From the NCBI GenBank assembly GCA_001803045.1, contig MHAR01000060.1:1-64000 (forward strand): DNA of 64,000 bases, read 5' to 3'. Positions 37,934 through 46,610 of this stretch are shown in pieces. The stretch's first letter is position 1. Every line of letters starts with the position of its first letter. The notes beneath the pieces are model-generated. The model was not told the origin of the DNA, did no database searches, and saw nothing but the letters and a program-made list of their open reading frames with translations. The position numbers and the translations under genes were made by a program. Source of the DNA: Ignavibacteria bacterium RIFOXYB12_FULL_35_14 (GTDB taxonomy: Bacteria; Bacteroidota; Ignavibacteria; Ignavibacteriales; Ignavibacteriaceae).

Positions 37934-38407
37934 TTACAATTTCTTGATACTTCTTGTAAGCCTAAAAATGGTATGAAGATGATGCGCTTCATGAAGCAGA
38001 AAAAACTCAGTCCATTCGATAACATTCATCTTACCAAATTTTGCATGACTGCCTGTTCGCTTCAATTGCTCATCAGTTAAATTAGAAATGAGGTCAACGA
38101 GTTCCATTCTCATAGTATTCAGATGTGAAATTAATTCTTCTATGGACATCGCAAGGAAGTCGGGGAACTCAGAATCATCTTCCGGAATGTATGCTGGAAA
38201 AGATGGATTATCTTCATCCAATATTTTTTGAGTTCTTGCAACTACTCTTGGCTGATAACAAGTGAGATGTGCAATATTTTCATGAACGGACCATTTTTCT
38301 GGAATCGGACGAAACTTTAATTCTGATTTGCTTAGTCCCGAAATTAAAATTCCGACAACCTCGTGCTGAGTTTTAAGACGATCTAGAGTTGGTCTTGGTA
38401 AAGGCAT
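37934..38407 (-). CDS. DinB-like (YfiT/DinB superfamily) protein
   Basis: A 157-aa four-helix-bundle protein with the metal-binding histidines of the family: EKWSVHENIAHL (first His), and near the end WTEFFLLHEAHHLHTIFRL (two further). Members include bacillithiol S-transferases and other thiol-dependent transferases, and many have no known substrate. A bacilliredoxin is present in this genome, which makes a thiol-transferase role plausible but unproven. Confidence 0.78.
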   Translation of the reverse strand: MPLPRPTLDRLKTQHEVVGILISGLSKSELKFRPIPEKWSVHENIAHLTCYQPRVVARTQKILDEDNPSFPAYIPEDDSEFPDFLAMSIEELISHLNTMRMELVDLISNLTDEQLKRTGSHAKFGKMNVIEWTEFFLLHEAHHLHTIFRLTRSIKKL

Positions 38408-38433
38408 AATTATAATTTCTCCTTGACTTTAAT

Positions 38434-38557
38434 TGTCACTTCGAATCTGATTTGCTTGAGCTAGCGAACAGTCAAATCGGGTGAGAAGTCTTTTTATTAG
38501 ATGATATTTCTCCCCCGATGAGCTGACCCAAACTAATTGAAATCGGGGTCGAAATGA
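38434..38557. repeat. Composite GTCA-bounded palindromic repeat
   Basis: gtcacttcgaatctgatttg begins a palindrome whose end reads ...ggggtcgaaatgaccga; the middle carries cgatttgactg-like and cccgatgagctgac inverted pieces. It is a diverged relative of the two-hairpin units at 11145 and 45736, and separates the DinB-like gene from the C1 peptidase gene. Confidence 0.45.
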
Positions 38558-38565
38558 CCGACTCG

Positions 38566-39795
38566 CTAATCAGCAAACTTCTTCAGCAAATCCCCCACTG
38601 CATCCTTATGAACCATAAAATCAACCATCTTCAACTTCACATAATCTTCTGTATAAAAGTAATATCCTTTATCGCCAACATTAAACGAACCTGAACCAGA
38701 ATCTTTGATCAAGAACCAATCTTTACCATCTTTGTTCATATAACCAACCAAGTGAATTCCATGATCATCGCCAGTTGTACCGTTGCTAAACCGGAACTGC
38801 CGTGCATTTTCATCAATGTATTCAGAGGGAATATCGAATGAAGGAACCAAAGCAACTTTAAAGTGAGAATCAATGCCAGATTCAGAAACATCGCCGCCGA
38901 CTGCCAATGTATAACCTTTACGAATAGCATTTTTGATTAAGCTCATATATTCATCGAGCGGAATGTTGTAATAGCTGCTATCCTTCCACCAATTGTCAGG
39001 AACATCATACATCATTTTTTTGTAGTAAGGTCCTTGCATCAATGAAATTACATCCACATAATCATTTAAGTTTAATGCTACAACTTTAGTAAGGAATTCT
39101 TTGGGTGTGTATTCTTTTCCTTCATAAGTGAATTTTATTGGCGGTGTACCGAGATAATAATTTAAAATCGATTTAACAGTTGCAAGAACTTCTTCCTCAT
39201 TCCATGCATTTCTTTCTTTTACAGATTCAAGATACTTAGTTATTTCTGCTATCAACTTACTGTGATTGTGGAATTTTTGTCCGGGCATTTTACTGGAATA
39301 GCTTTCTGCGGGAACGATTCCATACTCTTCCCAAATTCTTCTAACAGCGTTTGCTTCGGAACCTTCAGCTACGTACGAATTTCCTCTTTCTCTCACAAAC
39401 CTTCGTACTTTTTCAACATACTCCCAGTAGGCGGTGTAAATTTCGGATAGCTTAACTTTCCGTTTATTGATCCGATAAATTTCCGACTCAAAAAAAGATG
39501 TAGTTGAAAAAGACCAACATGTTCCAGTATTCCCTTGCGATAAAGGATCGTTATGCCAATAATAGGTAAATTTATCAATTGATTCAGGAAGGTCGAGTCC
39601 AGTAAAATCAACTTTAAAGACTTTTTTCTTTTCTTCTTTTTTGTCAAAATAATCTTCAGATGCTTTTTTAATCTCATCATAGAATTCATTCTCATATACT
39701 CTCAAGTTTCCTTTATTCTTAGGTTGTTGAGGAAATAATTCGATACTGGTATGTGTTAAAAGAATTATTAACGAAAGACACAAAATATTTTTCAT
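38566..39795 (-). CDS. Exported papain-like (C1) cysteine peptidase, bleomycin hydrolase/PepC-like
   Basis: A 409-aa protein with a signal peptide and the C1 active-site cysteine C93 in GNTGTCWSFSTTSFFESE. The segment YVAEGSEANAVRRIWEEYGI fits bleomycin-hydrolase-type enzymes. The catalytic His is in DDHGIHLVGYM (H345). The third position, normally Asn in a K-N-S-W-G motif, reads IKDSGSG here, so Asn is replaced by Asp365 and the tryptophan is absent. Bleomycin hydrolases are usually cytoplasmic, while this one is exported. Activity may be altered. Confidence 0.78.
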   Translation of the reverse strand: MKNILCLSLIILLTHTSIELFPQQPKNKGNLRVYENEFYDEIKKASEDYFDKKEEKKKVFKVDFTGLDLPESIDKFTYYWHNDPLSQGNTGTCWSFSTTSFFESEIYRINKRKVKLSEIYTAYWEYVEKVRRFVRERGNSYVAEGSEANAVRRIWEEYGIVPAESYSSKMPGQKFHNHSKLIAEITKYLESVKERNAWNEEEVLATVKSILNYYLGTPPIKFTYEGKEYTPKEFLTKVVALNLNDYVDVISLMQGPYYKKMMYDVPDNWWKDSSYYNIPLDEYMSLIKNAIRKGYTLAVGGDVSESGIDSHFKVALVPSFDIPSEYIDENARQFRFSNGTTGDDHGIHLVGYMNKDGKDWFLIKDSGSGSFNVGDKGYYFYTEDYVKLKMVDFMVHKDAVGDLLKKFAD

Positions 39796-40086
39796 GATTT
39801 TATCCTTAATACTTAATTATAGCATTAATTACTATTGTAAAAATAAGCAGGATAGAAATAAATGGCACTAAAAATTCACTTGTGAAGGGGATTAATTTTT
39901 GATTGAATAACTCTACAAATTTTACAGCATCTATAAAAAACGAACTGACCCTAGAGTGATTAGATTTAAATACAATGTGAATAAATTGTATTTAAATAGG
40001 GATGAATTGTGTAATCTACTTTGTTATTATTTATTTTAATATTAGAGAAATAATTTCAATGACTACTTTTATAAGGATTGCTTGTT

Positions 40087-41007
40087 ATGAAAAAATTTTG
40101 TTTAATATTCTACTGGATATCTTTGCCACTCCTAATCCAAGCTCAGACAATTCATCTTGTCGGTTCAAGTGACGATATTTGCATGAATCCCGCTTTTTCA
40201 CCAGACGGCAAAAAATTAGCATATACAAAAGCTAATTATAAAGGTTTGTTGATATTCGATCTGGTTAGCAATTCAATAAAACAAATTACTGATGAGGACG
40301 CAGCGGGCTTTGCATTTAAGTGGTCCTCGGATTCTAAATCTATCTTATCACGAGTTTCAAAATATGATTATCTGAAGAGATACAATGCTGTAAAAATATT
40401 CGATGTTGAAAGCGGAAATTCTCTACCTCTCACTGATTATAAAACCATGATGCCATATTTACCAGATTGGTCAAATGGTGATTCGGAAGTATATCTTCCA
40501 ACAAAAGAAGGAATTGAAGTGTACAGCACGGGAAAACAAAAGAATACAAAAATACAAAAATCGGAATTGGGTGGTTACGTTAAGAATGATAAAATAATTG
40601 TGCACGATTTTACGACTGGAAACGCACAGATCAACATACCGATTAAAAATGCTGACATAATCAATTTGATTATTTCACCCGACAAAAATAAAGTCGCATT
40701 CGAGATAATGGGAGGTAACATGTACTCGATGAATGCAGATGGAACTAACCTCACGAATCTCGGCAAAGGAAATAGACCGCGGTGGTCATACGATAGCAAA
40801 AAAATCATATACATGATCGCCGAGGACGATGGTCATACTTTCACTGAATCTGATATTTACAGTATAAATCCCGATGGTACTGAGAAGGTAAATTTAACCA
40901 ATACCAAAGATTTGATAGAAATGAATCCATGCTTTTCGCCTGATGGAAAATCAATTGTTTATGATGTATTTGATGACGGATCAATTTATCTAATGAATTT
41001 AGAGTAA
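40087..41007 (+). CDS. Exported TolB-like beta-propeller protein
   Basis: A 306-aa exported protein (signal peptide KKFCLIFYWISLPLLIQAQ) with WD40-like/PD40 repeats of the TolB type: MNPAFSPDGKKLAYTKANYK, RWSYDSKKIIYMIAEDDG, MNPCFSPDGKSIVYDVFDDG. It probably binds partners in the periplasm or at the surface. I take the ATG at 40087, 10 bases after AAGGA, over the in-frame TTG at 40078. It precedes the amidase gene by 14 bases, so the two form an operon. Confidence 0.75.
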   Translation: MKKFCLIFYWISLPLLIQAQTIHLVGSSDDICMNPAFSPDGKKLAYTKANYKGLLIFDLVSNSIKQITDEDAAGFAFKWSSDSKSILSRVSKYDYLKRYNAVKIFDVESGNSLPLTDYKTMMPYLPDWSNGDSEVYLPTKEGIEVYSTGKQKNTKIQKSELGGYVKNDKIIVHDFTTGNAQINIPIKNADIINLIISPDKNKVAFEIMGGNMYSMNADGTNLTNLGKGNRPRWSYDSKKIIYMIAEDDGHTFTESDIYSINPDGTEKVNLTNTKDLIEMNPCFSPDGKSIVYDVFDDGSIYLMNLE

Positions 41008-41021
41008 AGGTAAAAAGAAAC

Positions 41022-43526
41022 ATGAAAAAATTATTCACTGCAACGTTCATTATTATTTTATTATTATCATTACAAATTTTGAATACAGTATCATTTTCAC
41101 AGCAAGTAACCGGACTATCCGGTTGGAACATTTATCTTGATCCCGGTCATAGTCGTAAAGAAAATATGGGTGTATACAATTATTCGGAAGCTGAGAAAAA
41201 TTTACGAGTGGGATTAAACTTAAGGCAAATGCTTTTAGATTGGACAGATATCGACACGGTTTACATTTGCAGGACAGATGATATAGCACAAGTATCGCTT
41301 TCACAAAGAACCGATCAGGCTAATGCGTTAGCTGCCGCTCATTATCACTCAATTCACAGCAATGCGACAAGTGCACCGACAACCACTGCCAACAGCACTT
41401 TATTATTGTGGGGTCAATTAGGAATTGGAGGTCCCGAAAAATTCCCTAATGACGGTAAAAAAATGAGCGATATTATGGTTCCCCTGTTAACGGCAGGTAT
41501 GAGAACAAATACAATCGGCTCTATTGGTGATAGAACTTTTTATGGTTCACCAGGAAGTGTTCCTTACCTGCATGTAAATCGTGAAACCACTATGGCTTCT
41601 GAATTAAGCGAAGCCGGATTTCATACCAACATAATTCAGAATCAATTGAACATGAATGCCGAATGGAAACGGCTTGAAGCTAAAACATTTTTTTGGTCAA
41701 TATTGAAGTATCATAACATTGCTCGCCCCTTCGTTGGAACTGTAGCTGGCATTATTAAAGATCTTGAATCAGGATTAGCCATTAACGGAGCGGTCGTCTC
41801 ATTAAACGGTCAGACTTACACAACAGATACTTGGCAATCATTATTTTACCAATATTCATCTGATCCCGAATTATTGCGAAACGGCTTATACTATTTTGAA
41901 GATGTACCTCCGGGAAACTTTCCTATGCAGGTCTCAACTCCAGGATATGAACCTCAGGAAGTTAATGTTACAATTGCAGATACATTTTTTACCTTTAGAG
42001 ATGTAAATTTAATTTCAAGTGTACCGCCCACTATTATTTCGACTGTCCCAACCCCAAATGATAGTCTTTACCCTGGAGTTGAGAATGTAACAATTGTTTT
42101 CTCAAGATCTATGAATAAATCATCAGTTGAAACTAACTTTACAATTTCCCCTTCTGTAAATGTAACATTTACATGGTCTCCGGATAGTAAAACATTGAAC
42201 GTAAATACATCAAATTTAGAATTTAATACACATTACGATATAACAATATTGGGCACTGCTGAAGACAAGTACTCGCATCTCTTTGATGGTGATGGGAATG
42301 GAATCGGAGGTGATTCGTATATATTTAGAATTAATACAAAAGTAAAAGATGTTACTGAGCCAATAATTGTCGATGTGTATCCGGCAGCGGGTTCAACTAA
42401 TATAGAGCTTAAGCCGGTTATTAATATATCTTTTAGCGAACCCTTAAAAACATCTACAATTTCAAGCAGGTTCAGAATAATTAGAAATTCAAACCAAAGT
42501 AGCGTTAGCGGAACTCTGAGACATTATGTGGTAAATGGAAGAAGTGTACTTAACGCTTTCATTAGCAATACTCTTCTCGAGAATGAAGCTTATACCATTA
42601 TACTATTGGCGGGAGTTGAAGATATTGCCGGAAATCCAATAACCACAGATCTAACTAATGAATTTACTACGGGCAGTTCGAATTATGTTTCACAAACTAT
42701 TATAGATAATTTCGATGGCGGCATTTCAAGTTGGTGGCAGCCGACATCATCTGGAAGTACCTTTGGTGTGATTTCGGATTCAACAAAGATTTCATCGGTT
42801 AATACAATTATTAATCTCAACACCGGAAGCATAAAATCGATGATGCTGGAATACGCATACAATTTAAATGAAAGCGATTGGCTGATAAGAGAATATAGAT
42901 CAGTTGCTTCGCCTTCCTTTGATGCAAATGCAATTCTTCAAGCATACATTTTGGGCGATGGTACTTTCAATAAACTCAGATTTGCAATCAAAGAAACCTC
43001 ACTCAATACCTACGAAGTTAGTCCATGGATTGATATTGATTGGATAGGCTGGAAGCTTATTTCTTGGGATCTAAGGGAAGGTCAAACCGGCACGTGGTTG
43101 GGTAACGGGATTTTAGAGCCTCCTTTTATTTATGATAGTTTTCAATTCACACACAATCCGGGTAACAAACACTTTGGAACATTATATATTGATGATTTGA
43201 GAACTGCTATCTTTCAACCAACAGATATTAAGGATGAAACTATTATTAAACCAACTAAATATTCTTTAGAACAGAATTACCCCAATCCGTTTAATCCATC
43301 GACGACAATTCGATATCAAATTCCAAATGAAAGCTTAGTATCACTAAAAATATTTGACCTTTTAGGAAATGAAGTTGCTGTATTGATTGATAATGAATAT
43401 CGAGCAGCCGGTACTTACAGTACAGAGTTCAGTACAGACGAAATAAATCTCAGCAGCGGAGTTTATTTTTATCAAATGCGAGCTGGTCAATTTACAGATA
43501 CTAAAAAATTCTTGATTTTGAAGTAA
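41022..43526 (+). CDS. N-acetylmuramoyl-L-alanine amidase with Ig-like domains and type IX sorting domain
   Basis: An 834-aa exported cell-wall hydrolase. After the signal peptide comes an Amidase_3 domain: zinc His43 in YLDPGHSRKENMG, Glu in YSEAEKNLRVGL, His in HYHSIHSNA, and catalytic-type Glu in ASELSEAGFHTN. Then come a carboxypeptidase-regulatory-like segment (~240-330) and two Big_5-type Ig domains (~335-545). A carbohydrate-binding-like jelly-roll stretch follows (~560-730). A C-terminal type IX secretion domain ends the protein (EQNYPNPFNPSTTIRYQIP to KKFLILK). The domain makes it a T9SS cargo, so the amidase is sent outside the cell or to the surface rather than to its own wall. Operon with the TolB-like gene. 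Confidence 0.88.
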   Translation: MKKLFTATFIIILLLSLQILNTVSFSQQVTGLSGWNIYLDPGHSRKENMGVYNYSEAEKNLRVGLNLRQMLLDWTDIDTVYICRTDDIAQVSLSQRTDQANALAAAHYHSIHSNATSAPTTTANSTLLLWGQLGIGGPEKFPNDGKKMSDIMVPLLTAGMRTNTIGSIGDRTFYGSPGSVPYLHVNRETTMASELSEAGFHTNIIQNQLNMNAEWKRLEAKTFFWSILKYHNIARPFVGTVAGIIKDLESGLAINGAVVSLNGQTYTTDTWQSLFYQYSSDPELLRNGLYYFEDVPPGNFPMQVSTPGYEPQEVNVTIADTFFTFRDVNLISSVPPTIISTVPTPNDSLYPGVENVTIVFSRSMNKSSVETNFTISPSVNVTFTWSPDSKTLNVNTSNLEFNTHYDITILGTAEDKYSHLFDGDGNGIGGDSYIFRINTKVKDVTEPIIVDVYPAAGSTNIELKPVINISFSEPLKTSTISSRFRIIRNSNQSSVSGTLRHYVVNGRSVLNAFISNTLLENEAYTIILLAGVEDIAGNPITTDLTNEFTTGSSNYVSQTIIDNFDGGISSWWQPTSSGSTFGVISDSTKISSVNTIINLNTGSIKSMMLEYAYNLNESDWLIREYRSVASPSFDANAILQAYILGDGTFNKLRFAIKETSLNTYEVSPWIDIDWIGWKLISWDLREGQTGTWLGNGILEPPFIYDSFQFTHNPGNKHFGTLYIDDLRTAIFQPTDIKDETIIKPTKYSLEQNYPNPFNPSTTIRYQIPNESLVSLKIFDLLGNEVAVLIDNEYRAAGTYSTEFSTDEINLSSGVYFYQMRAGQFTDTKKFLILK

Positions 43527-43556
43527 TGGATTCAAACTGCAGAAAAGATATTTAAT

Positions 43557-44546
43557 ATGAACAAAATGTTTAAGGCGTTAGTCGTAAAAGAAGACAACGG
43601 TAAATTTATAAGAAAAGTTACTGAGCGTAATATTGATGACCTGCCTGCTGGCAGTGTTTTAATCAGTGTAAAGTATTCTTCTCTTAATTATAAAGATGCA
43701 TTGTCTGCGACCGGCAATAAAGGCGTAACCAGGAAATATTCCCACACTCCTGGAATTGATGCTGCCGGAATAGTGATTGAATCTTCATCAAATAAATTTA
43801 AAGTTAGTGATGAAGTATTAGTTACAGGTTATGATCTCGGAATGAATACTTCCGGCGGATTTGCTGAATACATTAGAATTCCATCTGACTGGGTCATTAA
43901 ATTGCCGCTTGGATTATCTCTTAAAGAAAGCATGATTTACGGAACCGCAGGCTTTACAGCAGGGTTATCTCTTTACAAGCTTGAACAATGCTCTGAAAAA
44001 AAAATTAATGGGGAAGTTTTAGTAACCGGAGCAACAGGTGGAGTTGGTTCATTGGCTGTAGCAATTCTTGCAAAAAGCGGATATCAAGTTGTTGCATCAA
44101 CCGGGAAGAAAGACAAAATAGAGTTTCTTAAAAAGATCGGAGCGAAAGAAATAATTGGTCGAGAAGAGATTGATGATAAATCCGGCAAAGCTCTTCTTAA
44201 TAGAAGGTGGAAAGCCGCTGTTGATACTGTTGGCGGCAATATTCTTGCTACGGTAATTAAGCAAATGGATTACCGGAGTTCAGTAGCCTCATGCGGAAAT
44301 ATATATTCTCCGGAATTTCAAACTACAGTATTTCCTTTCATTCTTCGCGGAGTAAATTTGCTTGGAATAAATTCCGCAGAAACTCCTATGGATCTTAGAC
44401 TGAAAATTTGGCAGAAGCTTGCAAACGAATGGAAGCCCGATTGTCTAAATGAAATTTACTCCGAATGTTCTCTTGAAGAGCTAAGTGATAAAATTGATTC
44501 GATATTACAAGGTCAAATTACTGGAAGAATAGTTGTAAAACTTTAA
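43557..44546 (+). CDS. YhdH/YhfP-family zinc-free MDR oxidoreductase (acryloyl-CoA reductase-like)
   Basis: A 329-aa NADPH-dependent oxidoreductase of the medium-chain family. It has SSLNYKDALSATGNKGVTRK, HTPGIDAAGIV and GYDLGMNTSGGFAEYIRIP, all typical of YhdH/AcuI, and the cofactor site VTGATGGVGSLAVAILAKSG. Characterised relatives reduce acryloyl-CoA to propionyl-CoA; the substrate here is not proven. The zinc ligands of alcohol dehydrogenases are absent. It begins 30 bases after the amidase gene. Confidence 0.85.
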   Translation: MNKMFKALVVKEDNGKFIRKVTERNIDDLPAGSVLISVKYSSLNYKDALSATGNKGVTRKYSHTPGIDAAGIVIESSSNKFKVSDEVLVTGYDLGMNTSGGFAEYIRIPSDWVIKLPLGLSLKESMIYGTAGFTAGLSLYKLEQCSEKKINGEVLVTGATGGVGSLAVAILAKSGYQVVASTGKKDKIEFLKKIGAKEIIGREEIDDKSGKALLNRRWKAAVDTVGGNILATVIKQMDYRSSVASCGNIYSPEFQTTVFPFILRGVNLLGINSAETPMDLRLKIWQKLANEWKPDCLNEIYSECSLEELSDKIDSILQGQITGRIVVKL

Positions 44547-44559
44547 AGGATTTTCGGGG

Positions 44560-44659
44560 CTGACCAAAAAGTAATTTTCAATTTTAAAATCTGTGCAAAT
44601 CCGTTAAAATCATTGTTATCAGTGTGCTATTTATTATATAATAATTACTTTTTGGACAG
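44560..44659. repeat. Inverted repeat CTGACCAAAAAGTAATT/AATTACTTTTTGGACAG
   Basis: The 17-base arms at 44560-44576 and 44643-44659 pair with one mismatch around a 66-base interior that holds another repeat-like stretch (atctgtgcaaatccgttaaa). The left arm and its flank match 12049-12073 between sufC and sufD. It lies between convergent genes and may also act as a terminator. Confidence 0.7.
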
Positions 44660-44680
44660 TCACCAAGGGTAAGGGCTTTT

Positions 44681-45088
44681 TTATTTAAAACAAGTTCCTT
44701 TAGCTGTCATCCATGGATGAACTTCATATCTTAACCTTCCTGCTTTTATTGCCGGATCGGTTTCGACTAATTCCATCACTTCTTTTTCCGATTCAACATC
44801 GAAAATAAAAATTCCCCGTAAGTCCTGATTGTCAAGAAACGGACCTGCAACAATGAGCTTACCTTCATCTGCGAGCCGTTGTATATTTTTCAAATGCTCT
44901 TCTTGAATTCTCATGGCTTCAACAGAATCTTGATTTCTGTTTGGACCTTTGTAGAGAAAAACCATTTGATATGTTTTCATTTCGTATTTTGGTTTTTCCT
45001 TGTCTTGGGCAAGAACATTCAAGAACAAGCAGGAATATAGAAACGTGAAAAGAAAAATGAATAACAATTTATCCATTACTAACTCCAA
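44681..45088 (-). CDS. Exported YCII-related domain protein
   Basis: A 135-aa protein: a hydrophobic leader (MDKLLFIFLFTFLYSCLFLN, ending VLAQ) and a YciI-type ferredoxin-like domain with EEHLKNIQRLADEGKLIVAG and FLDNQDLRGIFIFDV. YciI proteins form dimers with an active-site His/Asp pair of uncertain function. Here the His in IQEEHLKN is present. An ATG at 45088 or at 45076 (MDKLLF) could be the start. It begins one base before the end of the GNAT gene, so the two are co-transcribed. Confidence 0.7.
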   Translation of the reverse strand: MELVMDKLLFIFLFTFLYSCLFLNVLAQDKEKPKYEMKTYQMVFLYKGPNRNQDSVEAMRIQEEHLKNIQRLADEGKLIVAGPFLDNQDLRGIFIFDVESEKEVMELVETDPAIKAGRLRYEVHPWMTAKGTCFK

Positions 45089-45673
45089 TCATAAATAATA
45101 TCTCATTATCGGTCTGGTTGGAGAACCTCTATGAACTTCCTTAAATCCAACCTTTCGGAATGCAGAAGCAAAGCAAGTCCAAGCAAATGCCGATGGTGTG
45201 TTTTTTGAATCGATTGGATAACCTTCAACAATCTTAGCTTTATTTTTCTTAGCATGAGTCAAAGCAGCTTCAAGAAGCTTTTCAGTTACTCCTTTTCTTC
45301 TATATTTCCTATCAACAAAAAAGCATACTACTGACCAAACTTTTTCATGGTCAATTCTCTTTAACACTCTTGAATTTTCAAGCAAAGCATAGGATTCTCT
45401 CGGTTCAATTGCACACCATCCAACCGGAGCGTCATTATCATAAGCTATAATTCCGGGTATCGTTCCAGAGCTTATAATTTTTTTGATCGCCTTTTTGTTG
45501 CCCGCGCCTTTTTGTATTTCATATTCCGATCTTTTCAATCTCCACCACATGCACCAGCATCCGCCGTATGCACCATTAGCTCCGAATAGTTTTTCAAAGT
45601 CCTTCCAGCGTTCAGGAGTTAATGGATAAAACTTCAGCACCAGATTTGAGGAATGTTTAGAGTTCAATTTCAT
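45089..45673 (-). CDS. GNAT family acetyltransferase
   Basis: A 194-aa GNAT protein. The acetyl-CoA loop is VDRKYRRKGVTEKLLEAALT (R-x2-R-K-G-V), and GYPIDSKNTPSAFAWTCFAS with FRKVGFKEVHRGSPTRPIMR forms the C-terminal half. The N-terminal FGANGAYGGCWCMWWRL is typical of a subgroup of uncharacterised acetyltransferases with a cysteine-rich strand. No substrate can be inferred. It is directly coupled to the YCII gene. Confidence 0.82.
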   Translation of the reverse strand: MKLNSKHSSNLVLKFYPLTPERWKDFEKLFGANGAYGGCWCMWWRLKRSEYEIQKGAGNKKAIKKIISSGTIPGIIAYDNDAPVGWCAIEPRESYALLENSRVLKRIDHEKVWSVVCFFVDRKYRRKGVTEKLLEAALTHAKKNKAKIVEGYPIDSKNTPSAFAWTCFASAFRKVGFKEVHRGSPTRPIMRYYL

Positions 45674-45735
45674 AAACTGAATTAACCTATCTTATTTACT
45701 GAAGTTACGCAAAACAATAAAATTTCTTTGTTTTG

Positions 45736-45806
45736 TCATTCCGAATTTATTTCGGAATTTTCTTTTTAGTTAAATTTAAGATGCTGAAATGAATTCAGCA
45801 TGACGT
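45736..45806. repeat. Two-hairpin palindromic repeat bounded by GTCA/TGAC
   Basis: Opens GTCATTCCGAATTTATTTCG and closes CTGAAATGAATTCAGCATGA. The structure is the same as at 11145-11212: two self-pairing halves (TTCCGAA/TTCGGAA; GCTGAA/TTCAGC) with ends GTCA/TGAC. Confidence 0.75.
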
Positions 45807-45820
45807 CTACATAACATCAG

Positions 45821-46273
45821 TTATTTAGGAAGCTTTCCAAACAACTTCCAAATCCAGCGATGAAATTTATGGAATGATTCTACCGGTTCCGTAAACATCA
45901 TAATGCATTCGCCGCTCACTACGGATATATTATTTTCTTCACAGAAATTTATTGCTTCCTCAGAGCTTGATCCTTGCTGAAACCAAATTGATTTTACTCC
46001 AAGTTGATGAGCTTCTCTCACAACTGCTTCTGATTGTTTTGGAGGAACAACCAGCAGCACTCCATCAAATGCACCACTGATTGAACTTAAATTTGGATAG
46101 CACTTGTAAGAATCTACTGAGTCGGCATTCGGATTAACTGGAAAAACTTTGTAGCCCTTATCTTTAAGATTTTTGTAAGCAATATATCCGAACTTTTTCT
46201 TGTCGCGAGATACTCCAACTACCGCAATTGATTTATTTTTTAGGAAAATATTTACAGCATGCTTAGTTGTCAT
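45821..46273 (-). CDS. CoA-binding domain protein (YccU/COG1832-like)
   Basis: A 150-aa single-domain protein with a succinyl-CoA-synthetase-type CoA-binding Rossmann fold: KSIAVVGVSRDKKKFGYIAY, YKVFPVNPNADSVD, GVLLVVPPKQSEAVVREAHQ, SIWFQQGSSSEEAINFCEEN and VVSGECIMMF. The family is widespread, binds CoA in structural studies, and has no settled role. It is transcribed away from lysW. Confidence 0.85.
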   Translation of the reverse strand: MTTKHAVNIFLKNKSIAVVGVSRDKKKFGYIAYKNLKDKGYKVFPVNPNADSVDSYKCYPNLSSISGAFDGVLLVVPPKQSEAVVREAHQLGVKSIWFQQGSSSEEAINFCEENNISVVSGECIMMFTEPVESFHKFHRWIWKLFGKLPK

Positions 46274-46389
46274 AAAATTGTCTTTGTCTTTTTCAAAATC
46301 TACAAATTTTTTATTGATAAGTCGAGATAATTTTTTACTAGAACAGTCATTGTTTCTAAAATTTCATTTTATCTAATTTCAAATTTTTA

Positions 46390-46420
46390 TTGCAAAGCCG
46401 TAAAATATTGTTTACATTCG
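46390..46420 (+). promoter_or_regulatory. Candidate promoter of the lysW operon
   Basis: TTG (46390-46392) and TACATTCG (46413-46420) are spaced by 20 bases, close to the TTG-N20-TAnnTTTG pattern with one change in the -7 box. It lies 22 bases before the lysW ATG. I see no lysine riboswitch structure in this 169-base gap. Confidence 0.4.
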
Positions 46421-46442
46421 CAAAAAAATTATTGGAGAATAC

Positions 46443-46610
46443 ATGACGACAGAATGTCCGGTATGCGGTGCACAAGTAGAACTGAAGGAAGGAACAGTTG
46501 TTGGTGAATTAATTGAATGCCCCGATTGCGGAACTGAACTTGAAGTCGTTTCACTTGATCCCCCAACAGTAAACGAAGCTCCTCAAGAAGAAGAAGATTG
46601 GGGTGAATAA
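46443..46610 (+). CDS. lysW: LysW amino-group carrier protein
   Basis: A 55-aa carrier that is attached to the amino group of alpha-aminoadipate (or glutamate) and presents the intermediate to LysZ, LysY and LysJ. The N-terminal zinc ribbon has two CxxC pairs (TECPVCGAQVE and IECPDCGTELE), a long acidic tail follows, and the protein ends in the hallmark EDWGE, whose final Glu is the attachment point. ATTGGAG precedes the ATG. Its TAA abuts the TTG start of the homocitrate synthase-like gene. It heads the lysine operon. Confidence 0.95.
   Translation: MTTECPVCGAQVELKEGTVVGELIECPDCGTELEVVSLDPPTVNEAPQEEEDWGE

Noticed and set aside
46274-46442. Lysine riboswitch before the LysW operon
   Set aside because: The gap is only 169 bases and shows no multi-stem lysine riboswitch layout; only a plausible promoter is visible.
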